A DNA stretch of 17,174 nucleotides from an archaeon (GTDB lineage Archaea; Halobacteriota; Syntropharchaeia; Alkanophagales; Methanospirareceae), in contig JASEFB010000327.1 of assembly GCA_030019325.1 (NCBI GenBank), forward strand, positions 1 to 17,174, written 5' to 3'. Position numbers and translations under genes: made by a program. Positions 12,555 to 17,174 of the stretch are shown piece by piece (the stretch's first letter is position 1; the number at the start of each line of letters is the position of its first letter). The notes under the pieces are model-generated. The model searched no databases. It was given only the letters and a program-made list of their open reading frames with translations, and had not been told where the DNA came from.

Positions 12555-12564
12555 TTATATAAAG
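12555..12564 (-). promoter_or_regulatory. TATA box of ftsZ
   Basis: The minus strand reads CTTTATATAA, a near-consensus archaeal TATA element. The expected start of transcription is at about 12533. Confidence 0.6.
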
Positions 12565-12678
12565 TTTTCGATAGGGAGACGTGCATGAAATTCATGAATA
12601 CTCTGTACAGAAGGCGTATCTAAGCCTCCTGTTTCACCAATGGTATAATATCCGTGTCTTGCTGAGAGAGGAAAGAAT

Positions 12679-14058
12679 TCATGATATGAGCTGCATCTCC
12701 GATACCCGTATAGAAGGTGAGACGACATTATAAATCTGTCGAGTATCCTTTCCAATCATTTCGACATGTTTCAATACCTCTTGCATGTTGCCCGCGATCA
12801 TCACGTGCTTAACCGGAAATAAACTTCCTTCTTTAATCCCAAAGGCATTCTGTGCAACGACGGAGAAATCACCCGATGCTCTTGAAGCGGTATGTGCACC
12901 TATTACATCGTTTATGAATAATCCTTCCCGTATCTCGCCGATGATCTCTTCCTGAGAAGCACTTCTTCCACCTTCTTTGAGGATGAAATTCGTTGCTCCC
13001 GGGGCTGGCAAATTGTCGAAGCCTCTTACTGCATTCCCCGTGCTTTCTACATGGTCTTTGCCTGCGGTGTAAGAATCGTAGAGGAAGTTCTTGAGCACGC
13101 CTTTTTCCACTATGGTTGTAGACTGGGAAGGAACACCTTCGCCATCCATTCTTCCGCTATTTACACCTGACGGCATCGTGCCATCGTCTACAATCGTGAG
13201 AATTTCTGAAGCGACCTCCTCTCCTTTTTTACCATGATAGGGCGATTGTTTGCGCTGCACGTTCTCAGCGCTCACCTGCGGAATTAAGGTGTACGCTAAG
13301 AGGCTTTGCACCGCCCTTGGGGAGAAAACGACGGGGCGCTTCTTTATTTTGAGGCTCTTACCGCCCAGGCTCTCCGCCGCTATCCTGACCGCCTCCCTGC
13401 CTATCCATCCAAAGTCTATATCCGCGAGCATTCTGCGGACTTCACCTTCGGATCCCGATGTCTCCTCGCTGCCATCTTCGCTTGCCACAATCGTTATCCC
13501 TGCAGAGACATACGTGGCTACATCGCTTGTTTCGATACCTTCAGAATTGAGAATGTAGGTTTCATCAAGAGCAGCGGCGAAGCTCCCTTCTGTTGGTGCG
13601 CATCTTACTCCTTTTCTTACCTCATACTCCTTCATTCCCGCGAGCATCTCTTTGCAATAGCTTATCGCACCCTCGCTCCCACCCTCACCCCTGAGAAGGT
13701 CAACTATCCGTTTATCAATGGTTTTTGCAGGTTTCTTGTAGCTATACCTTGACAGTTCAGACACCGGTTTTGGTAAGCCCGAAAAATACGCATCCTGCTC
13801 AGATACCCGCGCTTGTTTTATCGCATGCAGCACGCATTCCTCTATCTTCCAGTCTTCCATTGCGGTCGTGTATGAAAATCCTATTTTATTTGAAATCGCA
13901 ACTCGCACGCCAATACCCGTGCTTTTAACGTGCTTCACCTTTTTCACTTCCTCGCGCTCAAGATCAATGCTTAAAATATCGCTCCGTTCTCCGTAAATCT
14001 CAGCCTGGTCGCAGCTTTCCGACGCGATTTTTAGCCCTTTGCGCATGAACTCAAACAT
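12679..14058 (-). CDS. pmbA: TldE/PmbA family protein (partner of TldD)
   Basis: TldD and TldE/PmbA form a heterodimeric peptidase; TldD carries the zinc site and TldE supports it. This 459-aa protein has no HExxxH, so it is the TldE/PmbA type rather than TldD. Family features are the N-terminal AEIYGERS and GIGVRVAISNKIGFSYTT (about 48-65), the C-terminal half with VVFSPRAVQSLLAY, DDGTMPSGVNSGRMDGEGVP, FLYDSYTAGKD, STGNAVRGF and NDVIGAHTASRASGDFSVVA, and the ending KHVMIAGNMQEVLKHVEMIG. ATG 14058 is preceded by GGAGGAGGA. No tldD is seen here; it must be elsewhere in the genome. Confidence 0.92.
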   Translation of the reverse strand: MFEFMRKGLKIASESCDQAEIYGERSDILSIDLEREEVKKVKHVKSTGIGVRVAISNKIGFSYTTAMEDWKIEECVLHAIKQARVSEQDAYFSGLPKPVSELSRYSYKKPAKTIDKRIVDLLRGEGGSEGAISYCKEMLAGMKEYEVRKGVRCAPTEGSFAAALDETYILNSEGIETSDVATYVSAGITIVASEDGSEETSGSEGEVRRMLADIDFGWIGREAVRIAAESLGGKSLKIKKRPVVFSPRAVQSLLAYTLIPQVSAENVQRKQSPYHGKKGEEVASEILTIVDDGTMPSGVNSGRMDGEGVPSQSTTIVEKGVLKNFLYDSYTAGKDHVESTGNAVRGFDNLPAPGATNFILKEGGRSASQEEIIGEIREGLFINDVIGAHTASRASGDFSVVAQNAFGIKEGSLFPVKHVMIAGNMQEVLKHVEMIGKDTRQIYNVVSPSIRVSEMQLIS

Positions 14059-14130
14059 TTCATTTCCTCCTCCCTTTCCACAGCTTCAGCCGAGCAGTAT
14101 CCATGCAAATTCGAGCGTAAGTATCCATAA

Positions 14131-14144
14131 CGGTTTTATAACGT
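14131..14144. promoter_or_regulatory. TATA-containing region between divergent pmbA and trmI-like genes
   Basis: CGGTTTTATAACG; read on the minus strand CGTTATAAAACCG gives a TATA box about 80 bp before the pmbA ATG. A further AT-rich stretch, ATTATATTAA at 14187-14196, lies too near the trmI ATG (14204) to fit the usual spacing, so the plus-strand promoter is less certain. Confidence 0.45.
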
Positions 14145-14203
14145 AATTAACCTATTTTGACCCCGTTACCTAAAGTATTAGTGGATGGATTATATTAAAC
14201 ATC

Positions 14204-15019
14204 ATGGTAAAACCCCTAAAAGAAGGCGAACTTGTCCATTTGATAGACAAAAAGGGTAGGAGATATCAGATTGTATTAAAAGCGGGGTCATCTTTCTCTT
14301 TTAGCCGCGGTACAATTTTACATGATGATCTCATAGGTGTAGTGGAGGGGAGCTTTATAAGCTCGAGCTTTGGGGAACGGCTCGTGGTCGTCAGACCTAC
14401 TTTAGCAGAGTATATCGCAAAGATGCGGAAAGGGTCGCAGATCATATACCCCAAAGACATTGCTGCCATTTTAATGCTCGCTGACATATTTCCGGGTGCG
14501 AAGGTGTTGGAGGCGGGGATAGGCTCCGGAGCTCTTACAATGGCGTTACTGCGTGCGGTGGGCAAAGATGGAAAGGTGATATCATATGAACGGAGAACGG
14601 ACTTTTTGGAGATTGCGAGAAGCAATATAGAAACGTTCTTCGGTACGGTAGCAAGTGCAGGGCGAGAAGGTTCTGGGGAGTTGATAGTAAAGGAGAAGGA
14701 TGTGTATGACGGCATAGAGGAGCGAGAGCTGGACAGAATACTATTGGACCTTCCCGAGCCATGGAGGGTGCTGAAGCATGTAGAAGAATCGCTGAGAAGC
14801 GGTGGAATCCTCCTGTGCTATAATCCCACGGTGCTGCAGATATACAAGCTTTCGAGACGACTGGAGTTGAAATACGAGAGAAGCTTTCGCGTCATGGGAA
14901 TTTACGAAATAGGTATGCGAGGCTGGGAGATTAAAGGGAGAAGCATGCGCCCAGAGCAGAGAATGATTGCTCATACTGGATTTATTTTTGTAGCAAGGAA
15001 ATATTCCCCTACGGAGTGA
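14204..15019 (+). CDS. trmI: tRNA (adenine-N1)-methyltransferase, TrmI family
   Basis: The enzyme methylates N1 of adenine 57/58 in the T loop of tRNA, using SAM. It is 271 aa, a usual length. An N-terminal small beta-barrel domain (LKEGELVHLIDKKGRRYQIV, about 5-24) leads to the conserved QIIYPKDIAAIL (79-90), the SAM motif VLEAGIGSGALTMAL (101-115), acidic residue in VISYERR, and the catalytic DLPEPW (182-187). The end contains RPEQRMIAHTGFIFVARK, the family signature where the usual P(H)TGF/Y motif appears as AHTGF. The N-terminal residues are needed to complete the small domain, so ATG 14204 is sound. The last 49 bp overlap the convergent gene. Confidence 0.93.
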   Translation: MVKPLKEGELVHLIDKKGRRYQIVLKAGSSFSFSRGTILHDDLIGVVEGSFISSSFGERLVVVRPTLAEYIAKMRKGSQIIYPKDIAAILMLADIFPGAKVLEAGIGSGALTMALLRAVGKDGKVISYERRTDFLEIARSNIETFFGTVASAGREGSGELIVKEKDVYDGIEERELDRILLDLPEPWRVLKHVEESLRSGGILLCYNPTVLQIYKLSRRLELKYERSFRVMGIYEIGMRGWEIKGRSMRPEQRMIAHTGFIFVARKYSPTE

Positions 15020-15414
15020 AAGCTCTTGTAAACGTGTTCTTTGAGCTTGGTTAAGCTGGCAGAAAAGAATAAATGACTTTTACATGAGCAATCGGTGCAG
15101 CCGAAATGAGCTATGGACTCCAGGTGCATGCCCATATTCGCTGCAATTTCGCATTCTTTCCGCTCCTTCATTTCTGCACATACCACTTCCTTTATTTCTA
15201 CCACGGGGTTCGCCAGGAAATAATCGATATGCCAATGCAATTTTTTATCATCGCCAATGTCACGCGTGTGTCTCCCTATCCTTTGCTCTAATCCTGAAAG
15301 AGCAGAACCGACATAGGCATAAAAACCTCGTTTGAATCTTATGCATCCTATTTTGCCTATCTCTGCTTCTGTATCCGCATGGTTTTCTATGATGAGCACG
15401 TAGGTTCCTTTCAT
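14971..15414 (-). CDS. DUF123 / Uri-type (GIY-YIG-like) protein
   Basis: The 147-aa protein starts MKGTYVLIIENHADTEAEIG and carries FYAYVGSALSGLEQRIGRHT and KKLHWHIDYFLANPVVEI, the recognisable motifs of archaeal DUF123 (Uri superfamily) proteins. These resemble GIY-YIG nucleases and in some organisms are fused to endonuclease III, which suggests a DNA repair link; activity is unproven. The C-terminus holds a Cys cluster, HFGCTDCSCKSHLF, possibly metal binding and typical of the family. A TATA-like CTTTTTAAATTT lies at 15468-15457. The 3' end overlaps the convergent trmI-like gene by 49 bp, so its last 16 residues are shared DNA; the Cys cluster lies upstream of that overlap. Confidence 0.85.
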   Translation of the reverse strand: MKGTYVLIIENHADTEAEIGKIGCIRFKRGFYAYVGSALSGLEQRIGRHTRDIGDDKKLHWHIDYFLANPVVEIKEVVCAEMKERKECEIAANMGMHLESIAHFGCTDCSCKSHLFFSASLTKLKEHVYKSFHSVGEYFLATKINPV

Positions 15415-15456
15415 TTGTTTGCTTTGCTTAGCTTAATTTGGATACAAAATAGAGCA

Positions 15457-15468
15457 AAATTTAAAAAG
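15457..15468 (-). promoter_or_regulatory. TATA-like box of the DUF123 gene
   Basis: On the minus strand CTTTTTAAATTT, about 48 bp before ATG 15414, which predicts a leader of about 23 nt. Confidence 0.45.
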
Positions 15469-15568
15469 CATCACTTAAACTTTTAAGCACCTACGCCTCC
15501 ATTTAATTAAAGATATAAGTACACTATAAGAGGATGCAGAAGAAGCAATAGCGGGGGATTAGAATAGA

Positions 15569-15970
15569 ATGGAGAAATCAAAAGAGAAGAAGGTAAGGGA
15601 TGTGATGAAGCGTGGAGTCGTTACTGTATCGTTTGACACGCCGGTGAGTGAAGTTGCCAGAATCCTCGTAGATAAGAATGTATCAGGTGTAGCGGTAACC
15701 GCGCCAGACGGCGAAGCAGTGGGCGTTATATCTGAGATTGACATTATAAGAGTTTTCAACCAAAATTGGGATACCTTAACGGCGGAGGATATTATGTCGT
15801 CCTGTGTGAGGACAGCAGACCCTGAAACGACGATAAAGGATGCCGCAGTTATTATGAGGGATTTGAACATCCATAGATTATTGATACTCTCTCTAAGTCC
15901 CGCGTATGGTCTTCCCGTAGGGATATTAACCGCAAGAGACATACTGAGCGCGATTATCAAACCAAAATGA
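15569..15970 (+). CDS. Protein of two CBS domains
   Basis: The 133-aa protein consists only of a tandem CBS pair: VRDVMKRGVVTVSFDTPVSE with NVSGVAVTAPDGEAVGVISE-DIIR (domain 1, about 9-68) and AEDIMSSCVRTADPETTIKD with NIHRLLILSLSPAYGLPVGI-TARDIL (domain 2, about 71-130). Such Bateman modules bind adenosine nucleotides or similar ligands and signal energy state; with no fused effector the partner cannot be named. Both domains end in the usual [ST]xxD-type nucleotide contact (SEIDI and TARDI). Upstream GGGGGATT is a possible ribosome-binding site and GATATAAGT at about 15512-15520 a possible TATA box. Confidence 0.9.
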   Translation: MEKSKEKKVRDVMKRGVVTVSFDTPVSEVARILVDKNVSGVAVTAPDGEAVGVISEIDIIRVFNQNWDTLTAEDIMSSCVRTADPETTIKDAAVIMRDLNIHRLLILSLSPAYGLPVGILTARDILSAIIKPK

Positions 15971-16157
15971 CAGTACTATACATTCCTTTACTTCTGACAT
16001 TACACATTCAGCGGGGGACCTGCATTGCTCCCAATCCGCCCTATAGACTTCTCGGATGATGTGGAGGCTCTCTTGCGAGAGTACTAGTTGGAATCGCGCG
16101 AGATGCTGTGAGAGTTCTCATTGATATTTTTAACATAATATATGAAAAAATCGTAAT
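15971..16157. other. Non-coding gap between the CBS gene and nadA
   Basis: The gap holds no gene that I can support. It contains a small hairpin CTCTC-TTGC-GAGAG (16068-16081) and TGAGAG/TTCTCA close after it, and GGATGATG just before the hairpin resembles a C box, though no matching D box follows. TTGATATTTTTAAC (16121-16134) is at the right distance to be a TATA region for a nearly leaderless nadA. Confidence 0.4.
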
Positions 16158-17066
16158 ATGGAGCTGAGGATAGAACGGATAGAACGGTTGAAGCGGAAGA
16201 AAAATGCGATTGTTTTAGCTCATAACTACCAGAGACCAGAGGTTCAGGACATTGCGGAGTTCGTTGGTGATTCCTTAGAGCTTGCGAGAAGAGCGATGGA
16301 CACAAGTGCGGATATCATCATCTTTTGTGGCGTTGATTTCATGGCAGAGACCGCTGCGCTCTTAAATCCGCATAAAAGAGTAATTATTCCTGATATCTGT
16401 GCGATCTGCCCGATGGCACAGCAATTACCACGGGAAGTCCTGCTTGCGGCAAAACGAGCGTATCCTGATGCTGAAGTAGTGCTCTATGTAAATACACTTG
16501 CAGAAAGTAAGGCACTTGCCGACTGCATCTGCACCTCTGCAAACGCGCGTGAAATAGTTAGGGCGATGGATGCTTCAACCATACTATTTGGTCCTGATCA
16601 CAACTTAGCATATTACGCGCAGAAAGCAACCTCAAAGAAGATTATTCCTGTTCCTGAGCATGGCAATTGCCCTACACATCATCAAATCGCGCTCGAAGAT
16701 CTGATAAAAGCGAAGGACGCGCACCCGAGCGCAAAAATTATTGTTCATCCAGAATGCATTCCTGAAGTCCAGGACAGAGCGGATTATATTGCGTCAACCA
16801 GTGGCATGGTGAAGATTTGCACGGACGTGGAGGACGAAGAATTTGTGATTGGCACTGAGGTTGGGCTCCTGCACCGGCTCGAAAAGGAAGCACCGGGCAA
16901 GAAATTTTATCCTCTATCTACGACTGCGGTCTGTCCACAGATGAAGATGCCCACCTTAGAGAAGATAGAAGCAGCATTGGAGCAAGAGAAGCCCGAAGTC
17001 GTTCTTACACCCGAAATCATGGAGCAGGCACGGAAACCCATCGAGCGAATGCTCGCCCTATCTTAA
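16158..17066 (+). CDS. nadA: Quinolinate synthase
   Basis: NadA condenses iminoaspartate with dihydroxyacetone phosphate to make quinolinate, the precursor of NAD, using a [4Fe-4S] cluster. The protein is 302 aa, the length of the short archaeal and Thermotoga-type enzymes. It opens with AIVLAHNYQRPEVQDIAEFV (17-36) and GDS, characteristic of the first domain. Cluster cysteines are Cys84 (AICPMAQ), Cys171 (HGNCPTHH) and Cys259 (AVCPQMK), at the spacing of the Pyrococcus enzyme. FGPDHNLAYY (144-153) and HPECIPEV (197-204) are further conserved motifs. No nadC or aspartate dehydrogenase gene is visible, but the window ends 108 bp downstream. Confidence 0.95.
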   Translation: MELRIERIERLKRKKNAIVLAHNYQRPEVQDIAEFVGDSLELARRAMDTSADIIIFCGVDFMAETAALLNPHKRVIIPDICAICPMAQQLPREVLLAAKRAYPDAEVVLYVNTLAESKALADCICTSANAREIVRAMDASTILFGPDHNLAYYAQKATSKKIIPVPEHGNCPTHHQIALEDLIKAKDAHPSAKIIVHPECIPEVQDRADYIASTSGMVKICTDVEDEEFVIGTEVGLLHRLEKEAPGKKFYPLSTTAVCPQMKMPTLEKIEAALEQEKPEVVLTPEIMEQARKPIERMLALS

Positions 17067-17067
17067 C

Positions 17068-17086
17068 AAACTTTTAAGAAAAGTTT
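17068..17086. repeat. Palindrome after nadA, similar to the repeat at 809-825
   Basis: AAACTTTT (17068-17075), AAG, AAAAGTTT (17079-17086), then AATCAAAA. The layout parallels AAACTTT-AGG-AAAGTTT-GATCAAA in the element at 774-846. It begins 2 bp after the nadA stop, so it could also act as a transcript-end hairpin. Confidence 0.5.
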
Positions 17087-17174
17087 AATCAAAATACTTC
17101 GTTTAGTTGTTTCTTTCTTAGGGGGCGTCATGAAATAACTATATCAACTACCACTTATTGAAATTACATGCACG

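Noticed and set aside
12555..12755. 66-residue minus-strand frame between ftsZ and pmbA
   Set aside because: It contains the ftsZ TATA box and overlaps the pmbA 3' end, has no ribosome-binding site and no recognisable pattern.
14187..14196. ATTATATTAA as trmI promoter
   Set aside because: Only about 13 bp before the ATG, too near for the usual TATA-to-start distance, while the protein's N-terminus appears correct.
16045..16090. Possible C/D box guide RNA (GGATGATG near a small hairpin)
   Set aside because: No D box (CTGA) at a suitable distance downstream and no paired C'/D' boxes.

Overview
This window looks like an archaeal chromosome of a euryarchaeal (methanogen/ANME-like) lineage. The evidence is TATA-box promoters about 26 bp upstream of several starts, an archaeal-type RNase P RNA, a tRNA without an encoded CCA end, archaeal-type FtsZ, RNase Z, TrmI-like tRNA methyltransferase, TldE/PmbA, MoaA and NadA, and many short leaders. 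The exact lineage cannot be fixed from sequence reading alone.

Layout. 1-422 (minus) is the start of a PyrK-like flavoprotein gene cut by the window edge. 423-4472 is an accessory stretch. It holds inverted repeats, a broken winged-helix regulator, the N-terminal piece of an IS1634/IS4-like transposase, and a complete 1574-bp ISKra4-like insertion sequence with matching 21-bp ends and a frameshifted transposase. A three-gene plus-strand cassette follows: an unknown 97-aa protein, a 78-aa stand-alone copy of a protease N-terminal domain, and the full trypsin-fold serine protease carrying the same domain. The stretch closes with a 3' remnant of a second rlmE-like gene. 4473-7305 (minus) is a tightly packed, partly overlapping run: HEPN, MNT nucleotidyltransferase, moaA, a 54-aa gene, rlmE and a small unknown gene. 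7348-9089 (minus) holds an M50 membrane protease directly behind tRNA-Gln(CUG), a YdjM-like membrane protein and a small membrane protein with a palindrome next to its TATA box.

9219-10989 (plus) is an unrecognised 283-aa gene one base before rnz (tRNA 3' processing). It converges on rnpB (RNase P RNA, tRNA 5' processing, 11001-11302, minus), which has its own TATA box and lies downstream of ftsZ (minus). pmbA/tldE (minus) and the trmI-like gene (plus) diverge from a shared AT-rich region. The trmI-like gene overlaps a convergent DUF123/Uri-type gene by 49 bp. A two-CBS-domain protein and nadA (quinolinate synthase) end the window.

Functionally, much of the core is RNA maturation and modification (rnz, rnpB, trmI, rlmE, tRNA-Gln) plus cell division (ftsZ) and cofactor synthesis (moaA, nadA). 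The best candidate for something undescribed is the stand-alone prodomain-like protein plus protease cassette, followed by the HEPN/MNT pair overlapping moaA and the rlmE remnant at the edge of the accessory stretch.
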